From Kibdelosporangium sp. MJ126-NF4 (GTDB lineage Bacteria; Actinomycetota; Actinomycetes; Mycobacteriales; Pseudonocardiaceae), in contig NZ_CDME01000008.1 in assembly GCF_000826545.1 (NCBI RefSeq), forward strand, positions 806,001 to 870,000: a DNA stretch of 64,000 nt, in the 5' to 3' direction. A program made the position numbers and the translations under genes. Below are positions 40,905 through 48,847 of the stretch, piece after piece (positions within the stretch are counted from its first letter, which is position 1; each line of letters starts with the position of its first letter). The notes under the pieces are model-generated. The model saw only the letters and a program-made list of their open reading frames with translations, was not told the DNA's origin and made no database searches.

Positions 40905-42078
40905 CGCCGTTCGGCCAGTCGAGCAGGCGGGCGCCGAGCACCGCCACCTGCAAGGCGAAGGCCTGCACCGGGTCGTCGACGCTGTGACCGGTGAGCTCTT
41001 TGACCCTCTTGAGTCGGTAGGTCACCGTCCGGACACTCACGTGCAGTCGCTGCGCGGTAGCCGTCGCCACCCCACCGGTGGAAAAATAAGCAAGCAGGGT
41101 CTCCAACAGCGGCCCTTGCCCCATCCTGGTCTGGCGCAAGGGCTCGAGCACCTCGTTGACGAGTTCGGACAACGCCGCGCTATCCCGCCGCAACACCTGG
41201 TACACGAGCAGATCGCGGCTGCGCAGAATCCGTTCCGGAAGGCTGAGGCGTGTGCCGATGTCCAGCGCGTTGCGGGCCTGTTCGAAAGAGCGCACGGCTC
41301 CGCCCGGACCGGACTGAGGTTGTCCCACACCGACTCGCCAGGACGCGTCCGGCCCCAGCGTGTGGGTCAGGTGACGAACGAACTCTTCGGGCACCGACAT
41401 GAGGTGGTGCGGGGCCAGGCACACCAGCAGTCCGTCTTTCGTGCTGACCAGGACGTCGCGTGGGCCGAACCTGAAACGCAGTTCGTTCTCCACCTGCCGC
41501 GCAACCGCGCCACCGTCCACGAACGCGGTCTGGCCACTGGCCGCCGCGACGACGTGAGTACCGGCCAGTTGCAGGCCGTAGCGCTCGGCTCTTTCCGCCA
41601 GATGCCCGAGCCCACGTCCGTCGAGCAGGTCGTCGATGAATTCCCGGCGCAGCGACTCCTCTCTGCGCACGGTCCATCGCTGTACCTCTTCGTATCCATC
41701 GGTCAACGTCATGACCACCGTGTCCGCGGTGCGGAAGACAGACTCACCCAAGGCACCTGGTTCCTGCCGTGGCGACGTCCCGCAAACGCCGGGCAGCACA
41801 GGCCACGCCAGCCACGTGGCGCTGAGGTAGAGGTTGATCATCGCCCGCATGGCCACACCGCGCTCGGCCGCCCTCGCGCCGATGTCCCGCCACCGCCGCA
41901 GTTCCTCGATGCGCGGACGCCTTCCGCTCAGGCTGATCTCGATGAGGCTCTCGAGGTATCCGTCCAGCAGTTCCGCGGGCGCCCCCGCGGACGAACTGGC
42001 CTTCACCGTGATGGCGGCGACATCCTCATCGGAGAGGGGCATGTCGCCACGTCGATCAGGGAACGCGACAAGATTCAT
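40891..42078 (-). CDS. PucR/CdaR family transcriptional regulator
   Basis: 395 aa. N-terminal sensory helices (residues 10-150), a GGDEF-like CdaR middle domain (LQLAGTHVVAAASGQTAFVD and RVGVGQPQSGPGGAVRSFEQ), and the C-terminal HTH_30: LLETLLAYFSTGGVATATAQ, RLHVSVRTVTYRLKRVKEL. It lies between the CBS gene and mrpE with overlaps on both sides, so it is part of the Mrp operon and probably its regulator. A 17-bp palindrome sits before the operon. Confidence 0.87.
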   Translation of the reverse strand: MNLVAFPDRRGDMPLSDEDVAAITVKASSSAGAPAELLDGYLESLIEISLSGRRPRIEELRRWRDIGARAAERGVAMRAMINLYLSATWLAWPVLPGVCGTSPRQEPGALGESVFRTADTVVMTLTDGYEEVQRWTVRREESLRREFIDDLLDGRGLGHLAERAERYGLQLAGTHVVAAASGQTAFVDGGAVARQVENELRFRFGPRDVLVSTKDGLLVCLAPHHLMSVPEEFVRHLTHTLGPDASWRVGVGQPQSGPGGAVRSFEQARNALDIGTRLSLPERILRSRDLLVYQVLRRDSAALSELVNEVLEPLRQTRMGQGPLLETLLAYFSTGGVATATAQRLHVSVRTVTYRLKRVKELTGHSVDDPVQAFALQVAVLGARLLDWPNGDGQN

Positions 42079-42539
42079 CCGGGCCTGCCTTCCACGGCGG
42101 CCACCAGGGCCTTGAGTAGCCCGTTGGCGGTGACCATGCCGAGCATGCTGTCCGCGTCCCGCTCGACCAGGACCACCGAGCAGCCCAGTCTCGCCATCAT
42201 TTCGGCCAGTTCGACCAAGGTGGCCTGCCGCCGGGCCACCGGTATCCGACCAGCGAGGCCACCGATGACCTCATGAATGGAAAGTCCCATGAGTCGTGCG
42301 GCGATCAGATCACCGTGTTCCTCGCCGTAAAGGCGGGCGAGGCACGGCTCGTCGCGTACGTAGTTGGGCAGGACCGCACGAAGCAGATCCACCGACGAGA
42401 CTCCCGTGACAGCTCTGCCGTGGTCGTCAGTCACAAGAAGACCAGGCAAACCCTCTCGCAACATCATTCGGACAGCCGGCAGGACAGCATCGTCCAGTCT
42501 CGCGGTGGGGAAGGTCTCGACCACGTCAGCGGCACGCAT
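42075..42539 (-). CDS. Tandem CBS-domain protein
   Basis: 154 aa from ATG 42539, preceded by GGGAGGGAG. Two CBS motifs: residues 1-65 (AVRMMLREGLPGLLVTDDHG, AVTGVSSVDLLRAVL) and 90-150 (LVELAEMMARLGCSVVLVER, LGMVTANGLLKALV). CBS pairs bind adenine nucleotides; as first gene of the Mrp operon it may gate antiport or the PucR regulator according to energy state. It overlaps the PucR start by 4 bp. Confidence 0.85.
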   Translation of the reverse strand: MRAADVVETFPTARLDDAVLPAVRMMLREGLPGLLVTDDHGRAVTGVSSVDLLRAVLPNYVRDEPCLARLYGEEHGDLIAARLMGLSIHEVIGGLAGRIPVARRQATLVELAEMMARLGCSVVLVERDADSMLGMVTANGLLKALVAAVEGRPG

Positions 42540-42651
42540 GGCTCTCCCTCCCCGAGGCGTGTCCTCGTGGCGGTGAACCCCGGACGTTGATTGTCCGTTA
42601 TGCGTAGCTCCAGGCCAACGGCTCACACCCCTAACCAACCATCCCTGGACC

Positions 42652-42668
42652 TTGCCGACCGTCGGCAA
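42652..42668. promoter_or_regulatory. Probable PucR operator before the CBS-PucR-mrp operon
   Basis: Perfect palindrome TTGCCGACCGTCGGCAA, 113 bp before the first gene of the operon. It differs at two central bases from 63872-63888, which sits beside another PucR-type gene. The rest of the 42540-42911 gap holds no gene that I can recognise. Confidence 0.65.
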
Positions 42669-42911
42669 CTTTGCCGGTGACAGGCCATCGCGGGAAAGGC
42701 AACAACAAAATCTGTTTCACCCGAAAGTAGGAACGGTTGAGGTGGCGGTGCCCGGCCGTGCGTGTCACGGGAGGCCAGGAGCGGCCTTGCCGCTCTTGCC
42801 GGTGCCCGGCAACCAAGTCCGGCGGAATCTCGGCCCTGTCGACCCTGTCGAGGTTCCCGGGTTCGGGGGATCATTGGCTCGACTCGCTGGACAGTCAGAG
42901 GTGAGATCGCC

Positions 42912-43220
42912 ATGTTGAACCGGTCTGAGCAGCGCCGCCTGCGGGCGTTGGAGCGCTCGCTGGAGCACGACGATCCCGAACTGGCGCAGCGACTGCGCAA
43001 CGCCGAGTGGAAACGACCGTCCCAGCGGGTCAACCGCCATCTGGCGATGGTGACTGGTGGCGGACTCGTCGTGGCCTTGTTCGGACTGGTACTGGGCGCG
43101 CCGATCTTCCTGCTGGGTTTGGCGGTGGCCGTCGGCGGCTTCTGGTCGCGCCTGATGTTGAACTGGGGCGGTGAGCCTGGTGATCGGAATGGCGGTGACG
43201 GATCGGGCCGCCTCGGATGA
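42912..43220 (+). CDS. DUF3040 membrane protein
   Basis: 102 aa. Begins LNRSEQRRLRALERSLEHDD, PELAQRLRN, the DUF3040 signature (LSExExRxLxxIExxLxxDDPxLA), then two adjacent hydrophobic segments (MVTGGGLVVALFGLVLGAPI, LLGLAVAVGGFWSRL). Found widely in actinobacteria; function unknown, often expressed in stress. Monocistronic. Confidence 0.85.
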   Translation: MLNRSEQRRLRALERSLEHDDPELAQRLRNAEWKRPSQRVNRHLAMVTGGGLVVALFGLVLGAPIFLLGLAVAVGGFWSRLMLNWGGEPGDRNGGDGSGRLG

Positions 43221-43256
43221 CCGCCCGGACGGGCACCGTCGAGTACTGGTCCGTTA

Positions 43257-43280
43257 GGTGTGCCGGGAAGTCTGGTCGGC
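43257..43280 (+). promoter_or_regulatory. 24-nt leader element, copy 2
   Basis: Plus sense. It differs from the others by one loop base (TCTGGTC in place of CCTGGTC). 33 nt before the ATG at 43314. The downstream box GATCGGA can pair with UCUGGUC at all seven positions (two wobbles); the A matching the changed U looks compensatory. Confidence 0.7.
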
Positions 43281-43313
43281 GTCGAGTAATTCGCTGCCGA
43301 TCGGAAGGGCACC

Positions 43314-43523
43314 ATGCCGGTACCCGCTGTCCACATGGACGGACTGGCCAAGCACTACGGTCATACGGTCGCGGTTGAGGGCGTGTCGTTGACGATCGAA
43401 CCCGGCGAGGTCTTCGGCTTCCTCGGGCCGAACGGTGCGGGCAAGTCCACGACCATCCGGATGATGCTCGGCCTGGCTCTCGGCGTACTGGGGTATTCGC
43501 GAAGAGACGCAGTAGCCAGCTAG
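43314..43523 (+). pseudogene. ABC exporter genes fused by deletion
   Basis: Residues 1-54 are the start of an ABC ATPase ([20 protein letters not shown], Walker [17 protein letters not shown]). Then without a break comes [15 protein letters not shown] and a stop, which resembles the last residues of an ABC-2 permease (G-Y-x-R-R-D). The simplest reading is that one deletion of roughly 2 kb removed most of both genes. It still has a good ribosome site and a leader element. Confidence 0.65.
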
Positions 43524-43640
43524 GTGTTGCCGCGCACTACGGGCGGGTTGTCGGATGGCTGATCACCGGTGTTCTGTCCGGGCGCGAAGTTGGCTTCTCG
43601 GATTAAGCACCGTGGCCGCCGACGAACCGCATTGTGGGTG

Positions 43641-44360
43641 TCAATCGCTGTATTTGGCCAAGAAGGCGTCCACGGCGTGGGTGCTGATTCGGTCACGTTG
43701 TTCGTCGCTGAGACCGCTCGCCTCGATGGTGAACATGCCACGGTCGAGGGCGCGGCCGACGACGAGGCTGGCGAAATGATCGGCTGCGATGTCCGCGTCG
43801 GGCACGCGGAGCACGCCCCGCTGGTCCAGGTCGGCGAACCCGGCGGCAAGGGCGCGGAGGGTGAGTGCCGGTGCGCGGTCGTAGTAGTCGCGGGCCAGGT
43901 CGGGAAACTGGTGCGCTTCGCCGAGGACCAGTCGGCGCAGCGCGAGCAGGAGCGGGTCGGTCACCGCGACGAGGTAGCGGTGGGCGAGGGCGAGGAGCGC
44001 CGGGCTGACGTCACGGGGGGTGGTGATCTCGGCGAACGTCGCCGGTAGCTGTTCGGCGAAACGTTCCGCGGTCGCGGTTACCCCGAGGATGATCTCCCGG
44101 AAGAGTGCTTCCTTTCCGCCGAAGTGGTTGTAGATCGTCTGCTTCGAGACCGACGCGGTCCTGGCGATCTGTCCGGTGCTGGTGTCCTGGTAGCCGTGCT
44201 GCAGGAACAGTGTCGTGGCGGCTTCGGCGATCGCTGTGCGCGTGCGGGTCCAGGCTTCCTCCGCTGCTGGCTGAGCTGTGCCACCGTTTCGGTTGCCCGG
44301 CCCGATGCGCACGATCAACCCACGCGCGGCCAGGGGCGATTCGTCCGCCTGTGAGGCCAT
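43641..44360 (-). CDS. TetR family regulator
   Basis: 239 aa from the third of three ATGs; GAGGAG stands directly before the first ATG, which favours 44360. HTH: RTRTAIAEAATTLFLQHGYQ, then TGQIARTASVSKQTIYNHFG. The C-terminal part (LLALRRLVLGEAHQFPDLAR) is the TetR_C_AefR-like domain. Divergent from the VOC gene at 44488; an inverted repeat lies between. Confidence 0.88.
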   Translation of the reverse strand: MASQADESPLAARGLIVRIGPGNRNGGTAQPAAEEAWTRTRTAIAEAATTLFLQHGYQDTSTGQIARTASVSKQTIYNHFGGKEALFREIILGVTATAERFAEQLPATFAEITTPRDVSPALLALAHRYLVAVTDPLLLALRRLVLGEAHQFPDLARDYYDRAPALTLRALAAGFADLDQRGVLRVPDADIAADHFASLVVGRALDRGMFTIEASGLSDEQRDRISTHAVDAFLAKYSD

Positions 44361-44406
44361 CATCATCTCCTCGTTCCCGCTCTGGACTGTTCGGTACCGC
44401 TTGAGT

Positions 44407-44423
44407 ACTGTGCGGTCCACAGT
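44407..44423. promoter_or_regulatory. Inverted repeat between tetR and VOC gene
   Basis: ACTGTGCGGTCCACAGT: 6-bp arms with a 5-bp centre. GTAC-containing hexamers (GTACCG, GTACTG) recur four times in 44390-44455. Likely the operator of the divergent TetR. Confidence 0.5.
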
Positions 44424-44487
44424 CAGAGTACCGGTCAGTCCACCCTGTTAGTACCAGACGGTTCAATGCGTGTCGGAAGGACAGACG

Positions 44488-44892
44488 ATGACTCTCATGG
44501 ATGCCCGAGCCGAGGCCCGGTTGCCCGCACAGGACCTGGAGCGTGCTCGTCGCTGGTACGCCGAGAAACTCGGCCTCTACCCGCGTGAGGAACGGCCTGG
44601 TGGTCTGCGCTACGAGACCGCCACCGGAGCGTTCTGCTTGTTCACCTCGACCGGCGTGTCCCGGGGCGAGTTCACCCAGTTGGCGTTGACCGTCGACGAC
44701 ATCGAGGCCGAGGTCCGCGACTTGCGGTCGCGTGGGGTCGAGTTCGAGCAGGTCGCGATCCCGGGACTGCCCGTGACGGGCGACATCGTCGATATCGACG
44801 ACAACTACCCCAGCAAGGGACGCGCCGAGCGAGGCGCGTTCTTCCGCGACTGTGAAGGAAATCTGATCGCTCTCGGACAGGCAGTGGGCTGA
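44488..44892 (+). CDS. VOC (glyoxalase/bleomycin resistance) protein
   Basis: 134 aa from ATG 44488 (GGAAGG 7 nt before). Residues 5-60: ARLPAQDLERARRWYAEKLG, GGLRYETATGAFCLFTST; residues 65-130: TQLALTVDDIEAEVRDLRSR, GNLIALGQ. A two-beta-alpha-module VOC fold, metal-dependent lyase or ligand-binding protein; the usual ligand positions are partly changed. First gene of a three-gene set (44488, 44936, 45304) divergent from the TetR. Confidence 0.82.
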   Translation: MTLMDARAEARLPAQDLERARRWYAEKLGLYPREERPGGLRYETATGAFCLFTSTGVSRGEFTQLALTVDDIEAEVRDLRSRGVEFEQVAIPGLPVTGDIVDIDDNYPSKGRAERGAFFRDCEGNLIALGQAVG

Positions 44893-44935
44893 GCGTCCGC
44901 GACCCGAGTGTCCGTATCGACCATGAGGAGTACCC

Positions 44936-45307
44936 ATGTCAGTGGCGCGCAACGCCAGCATTCTGCTCGGAACGCTTGATCCCGAACGACTCATCCGTTT
45001 CTACCAACACATCTTCGACCTCGACGAACCCCGGGAAGGCTGGCTGGACCTCGGCGGGGTCGGGCTGCTCGCGGACCTCCGCGACGACATCGCCGCCAGC
45101 AATCCCGAGCCGGGCCGTGTCGTACTCACCATCGACACCGACGACGCGCACGCCGCCGTAGCCCGCGCCAACGACCTTGGCGTGACCTGGGTATGCGAAC
45201 TCGAGCAGCGGCCCGACGGATGGTTCAGCACCTTCTACGACCCGGACGGCAACCTCGTCCAAATCCTGCAACTCAACGACGCCTACCACGCACGCACACG
45301 CGGATGA
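44936..45307 (+). CDS. VOC family protein
   Basis: 123 aa. ASILLGTLDPERLIRFYQHI, GVGLLADLRDDIAASNPEPG, VVLTIDTDDAHAAVARANDL and STFYDPDGNLVQILQL, a second VOC protein. Its stop overlaps the hydrolase start (ATGA), so the two are translationally coupled. GAGGAG precedes the ATG. Substrate unknown. Confidence 0.82.
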   Translation: MSVARNASILLGTLDPERLIRFYQHIFDLDEPREGWLDLGGVGLLADLRDDIAASNPEPGRVVLTIDTDDAHAAVARANDLGVTWVCELEQRPDGWFSTFYDPDGNLVQILQLNDAYHARTRG

Positions 45308-46179
45308 CCACCACCAACCACCTGGAAGACACCACCATGCCACAACCACGCACCGCACTCGGCTCCCACGCGCCGATACCGCCAACGCACGACGCACCAG
45401 GGGCGACGCTGTACTACGAGACACGCGGGTCGGGGCCACTGCTCGCGTTACTCGGCACCCCAGACGGCACCGAGACGTACGCCGAACTCGCCGAGCTCCT
45501 CGCCTCCAAGCGCACGGTGCTCACCTACGACCCGCGAGGAACCGGACGCAGCACCAGCCAGTCCGACAACTACGACGACACCCCCGAACTGCGCGCATCC
45601 GATCTGCACCATCTACTGGCGACCGTGACCGACGAACCGATCGACCTCTTCGGCAGCAGCGGCGGAGCGATGACCGGCCTCGCCCTCGTCACCGCGAACC
45701 GCCGCCGAGTGCGAAGACTGGTAGCCCACGAACCCCCGGTCATCACCGCCCTACCGGACGCGGCCGAGATTCGCACCCGGATCGACGAGGTCGTCACCAC
45801 AGCTCACACCGCCGGAGCCCCAGCCGCCTGGGCTCGTTTTCTCACCGTGACAGGCATGCCCACGTCCGCCGACGGCAACGACGACCCGCGTGATCCCCAA
45901 CCCGATGAGAACATCGACCCCGATGGCGACTACTTCCTCACCCGCATGCTGCCTCACACTCCCCGCTACTACCCCGATCTCCAGGCCCTGTGGGCAGCCG
46001 ACACCCAGGTTCTGTTCGGCGTCGGCGCAGACAGCGGTGACCAACTGCCGCGCCGTGCGACAACAGCACTCGCCGCGCGACTGCACAACCATGTCACCGA
46101 GTTCCCCGGCGGCCATCTCGGCTACCTCACCCATCCCGACGAGTTCGGCGCTCTGCTCGACCGGCTCATACCCACATGA
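45304..46179 (+). CDS. Alpha/beta hydrolase
   Basis: 291 aa from ATG 45304, coupled to the VOC stop; ATG 45337 with GGAAG before it is the alternative start. The fold: GATLYYETRGSGPLLALLGT, TYDPRGTGRST, nucleophile elbow DLFGSSGGAMTG, and catalytic His in FPGGHLGYL. Relatives are esterase-like enzymes of TetR-linked stress operons. Linked by operon to the two VOC proteins, which hints at a detoxification pathway. Confidence 0.82.
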   Translation: MTTTNHLEDTTMPQPRTALGSHAPIPPTHDAPGATLYYETRGSGPLLALLGTPDGTETYAELAELLASKRTVLTYDPRGTGRSTSQSDNYDDTPELRASDLHHLLATVTDEPIDLFGSSGGAMTGLALVTANRRRVRRLVAHEPPVITALPDAAEIRTRIDEVVTTAHTAGAPAAWARFLTVTGMPTSADGNDDPRDPQPDENIDPDGDYFLTRMLPHTPRYYPDLQALWAADTQVLFGVGADSGDQLPRRATTALAARLHNHVTEFPGGHLGYLTHPDEFGALLDRLIPT

Positions 46180-46278
46180 AGCCGCTGCCCTCCGGGAACA
46201 CCGGTCGGTGTTTCACATTCCAGGGCTGCCAAAGGCCAGCGCTACCAGGTCAAAAGGCGGGCCACTCAATCCTGCGGG

Positions 46279-46313
46279 TTCGGAGTTTTGCGAATATTCG
46301 ATACTGCTAGGAT
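46279..46313. promoter_or_regulatory. GbsR/MarR operator/promoter block
   Basis: 35 nt, 30 identical to 31227-31261. It contains CGAATATTCG (perfect palindrome) and lies 28 bp before the GbsR/MarR gene. The TAGGAT at 46308-46313 could be a -10 box. Confidence 0.65.
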
Positions 46314-46340
46314 TCCGCCTAGGATCTTGGGAGGAGTTCG

Positions 46341-46796
46341 ATGGGCGGCTCGATGGAGGCGGCGGAGCGGCTCGCGTTGACGTTGACCAGCGGTGGGATG
46401 CAGCGTGTGACCGCACGGGTGATGTGCGCGTTGTTGTTTGCCGAGCAGGAGACCGTTACTGCGGGTGAGCTGGCGGAATGGCTGACCATCAGTCCGGGGA
46501 CTGTGTCCACCGCCCTCAAGTCGCTCACCACGGTGGGGTTGATCGAGCGGGTGCCCGCGCCGGGTAGCCGCCGCGAGCACTTCCGATTTCGGGCAGGCGC
46601 CTGGGCGATACTGATGTCCAGCCAGAACGAGATCGTGAAGGTCATGCAGGAGGCCGCGAACGAGGGAATCGACGCGGTCGGCGAGGACAGCGTCGCCGGT
46701 CAGCGGCTGGTCGAGATGCGCGACTTCTACACCTACGTGATGGCAGAACTCCCGGCTCTGATCGATCGGTGGCGCGCCCGCAACAGCAGTGAATGA
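46341..46796 (+). CDS. GbsR/MarR family regulator
   Basis: 151 aa, GGGAGGAG 7 nt before the ATG. Winged helix at residues 20-75: MQRVTARVMCALLFAEQETV, AGELAEWLTISPGTVSTALK, VGLIERVPAPGSRREHFRFR. The C-terminal helices (VMQEAANEGIDAVG, FYTYVMAELPALIDRW) are typical of GbsR-type proteins that in many actinobacteria sit beside a three-gene ABC exporter. Here such an exporter lies 15 kb away (28901-31207) and carries the same operator block. Confidence 0.87.
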   Translation: MGGSMEAAERLALTLTSGGMQRVTARVMCALLFAEQETVTAGELAEWLTISPGTVSTALKSLTTVGLIERVPAPGSRREHFRFRAGAWAILMSSQNEIVKVMQEAANEGIDAVGEDSVAGQRLVEMRDFYTYVMAELPALIDRWRARNSSE

Positions 46797-46994
46797 CCGG
46801 TACTGGTGTCCTCGCGTTCGCTTCGGACGGGCCGATGTACAGGTTCGGTGACATGACGGAGCCGGATTACACGGCTGGGCCCGTGCGTGGGCAGCGGTGC
46901 CGTGCCCCCAATACACCCCGGACATTCTTTCTGGAGTTGACCGGCCATGCTGCTTGGTCGCGCCGATGACGCTGCTGGTGTGTGAGTAGCTCGC

Positions 46995-47230
46995 TGTGCC
47001 AGTGGCGCCATACTTGATCGACGAGGTGCTCGCGTCGAACATCGGCGGCACCGCGACACTGGTCGGTGATCCGCCGAACATCATCATCGCGCGGGCCTGG
47101 GCGGCAACGCTACCGCCGTCGGGGCATCGGCGAAGGTCGTGATGCTCGGCCTCGCCGAACGATCAGGCCACCGCATCTCGTTCTGGCAGTTCACCAAGTG
47201 GGCGTCGTCGTGGCCGTTCTCGCGGCCTGA
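46995..47230 (+). pseudogene. ArsB/NhaD-type ion transporter remnant
   Basis: [20 protein letters not shown] and DPPNIIIA match the end of the first half of ArsB/NhaD permeases. The frame then changes to [34 protein letters not shown], the C-terminal repeat, and after another shift GVVVAVLAA and a stop. About 200 codons between the two repeats are missing. Clearly dead. Confidence 0.75.
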
Positions 47231-47253
47231 CTCCCGGAGGGAGACGACACCTC

Positions 47254-47346
47254 TCAGTGCGGTTTCTTGCGTTCAAGAGCACGCAGCATCAGGGCGATCG
47301 CGAGAAACGCGACGATCAGGATGACGGGGTAGATGAGCTCAGCCAT
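47254..47346 (-). CDS. 30-residue membrane microprotein
   Basis: [20 protein letters not shown] followed by [11 protein letters not shown] single helix with a basic tail. The ribosome site is weak. Codon use and helix character look real, but the reading depends on one short frame. Role unknown. Confidence 0.4.
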   Translation of the reverse strand: MAELIYPVILIVAFLAIALMLRALERKKPH

Positions 47347-47455
47347 GAGCTTGATCCATTCGTGTGACAGGCTTCGTTGACTGTGCGAACAGGATACATC
47401 TCGCTGGCACCGGAATGCCCTCGACCTGGTAGTTCGTTGGTCGGAGAGCGCTCAG

Positions 47456-47560
47456 TCATCCTTCCCGGTCAACAGACCGCGCGAGATCGCCGCGGCCCGG
47501 CTTCCCTCCCACCAGTTCAAGCGGCTGTGCGATGTCGGCCACGCGTAGAACTAAAGCCAT
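47456..47560 (-). CDS. 34-residue ORF with strong ribosome site
   Basis: GGAGG lies 8 nt before ATG 47560. The peptide reads MALVLRVADIAQPLELVGGK, PGRGDLARSVDREG. LELVGGK resembles the N-terminus of PEP/pyruvate-binding kinases (LxxVGGKxxxLGxL), so it may be the beginning of a deleted gene of that kind. Either a small protein or a remnant. Confidence 0.4.
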   Translation of the reverse strand: MALVLRVADIAQPLELVGGKPGRGDLARSVDREG

Positions 47561-48372
47561 AGTCGGCACCTCCTATGGGGTTTCTCTTCGGCGCTGTTGG
47601 CGCTCGAGCATCGCGTCGAGCTGCTGTTGTCGCGAGATTGGGCACCATCAAGCTGGAGAGGCTCCCACGCTGGGTTGCAACTTGCGGAGTGCACACTGCC
47701 GTTGTAGAGCTAGGAGTGCTTGGGAGACAACGGGGCCCGGGGTCGCTGTATCACTCTGCCGGGGCTCGCGCGGAGGCCATGTTGGCAGGCACGATGGACG
47801 GGCGGGGCGCCAGGGGTGCGGATGTGGCGCTGATGCCGATCTCGCTGATGCCGTGCCCGTGCTGGCGCCCCGCCCTGCGAACAGGGCGTTAGCCGAGTTG
47901 GTCTAACTCGGGTTGAGCGAGGGCCATCGCGGTGCAGGCGGGTGGCACGTCGCCGACGGCCAAGCGCGTGAACGCGTTGCGCCGGTAGCCCGTCGCCGTA
48001 GCGAGAGGCCCGCCGGACTGCCAGCTCGGCCAGTTCGTTGCCGTGGGGCGCCGTGGTTTTGGTGAATTCGAGAAGGACCTCGTTGACCGTTTCTGTGACC
48101 ATGTCCGCCGTGGTGCCCGGGACGAGGTCGGTGGCGTGGGGTTCGGCTGCTTGCAGCCACGGCAGCGCCTGGGCGATGGCCTGGCGCAGGCCGTGTACGG
48201 GGCGTCCTCTTCACGTTGGGCGGTCACCAAGCGCAGCATATGAGGAGTTGGACGCGATGGCCGTGTCCCGGCGTCAGTACGCGATGAGGATGCGACGACA
48301 AAAGCGTCGCGGGAACACAGGTTGTGATCCTAAGTGCTGCCGTCAACGCTGGGCGGCTACAACCAGATGAAG
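47561..48372. other. Region without an assignable gene
   Basis: About 810 bp. On the minus strand near 48060-48235 one frame is protein-like (LRQAIAQALPWLQAAEPHAT, VTETVNEVLLEFTKTTAPHG) but I cannot name it, and it loses its character after ASRYGDG. Probably eroded coding sequence. It also holds the palindrome at 47893. Confidence 0.35.
47893..47911. other. 19-bp inverted repeat
   Basis: CCGAGTT-GGTCT-AACTCGG, 7-bp perfect arms. No gene is close enough to decide between operator and terminator. Confidence 0.4.
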
Positions 48373-48726
48373 CTACATGGCAAGTGCTTCCTTGACCGCA
48401 GGGTACAGATCCAGTACCTGTTCCAGGCCGGTGATCTCAAGGACGCGGTGCACAACCGACGATCCGTGCACCAGTCGCAGCGCACGTCCCGCGTCGAGGG
48501 TTTCGTTGTGAGCCGTCACCAGAACGCGCAGGCCAGTAGAGCCGAGAAAGGTGACCTTGGCGAGATCCAGGATCACCACCGGTGCGACGGAGGCCAGTCC
48601 GACGCGGACGGCCTCTTCGAACGTCTGTTGCGTATCGACGTCGATCTCGCCGACGAAGTGCACAACCATCGTTTGTTCGTGCCGTTCGGTGGCCCACTCG
48701 AGCCTGGGTTCTGTGTGCTGCGTCAT
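48373..48726 (-). CDS. STAS-domain anti-sigma factor antagonist
   Basis: 117 aa. EIDVDTQQTFEEAVRVGLAS, VVILDLAKVTFLGSTGLRVL with the phosphorylatable Ser in the STGL motif, and VVHRVLEITGLEQVLDLY. SpoIIAA/RsbV-type switch protein that would release a sigma factor from its anti-sigma kinase. No kinase gene is beside it; a second STAS gene lies at 59589. Confidence 0.87.
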   Translation of the reverse strand: MTQHTEPRLEWATERHEQTMVVHFVGEIDVDTQQTFEEAVRVGLASVAPVVILDLAKVTFLGSTGLRVLVTAHNETLDAGRALRLVHGSSVVHRVLEITGLEQVLDLYPAVKEALAM

Positions 48727-48847
48727 CGCGTGCTCACCTTCGCGGATTCGCCCCTCTGCCGCTTGATGTGACCGCTGATCACAAAGTCATTGTAGGTTGC
48801 GTGTTCGGCGTGTCTGTTGCCAGAAGCGCACCTGGTGATCACGACCG

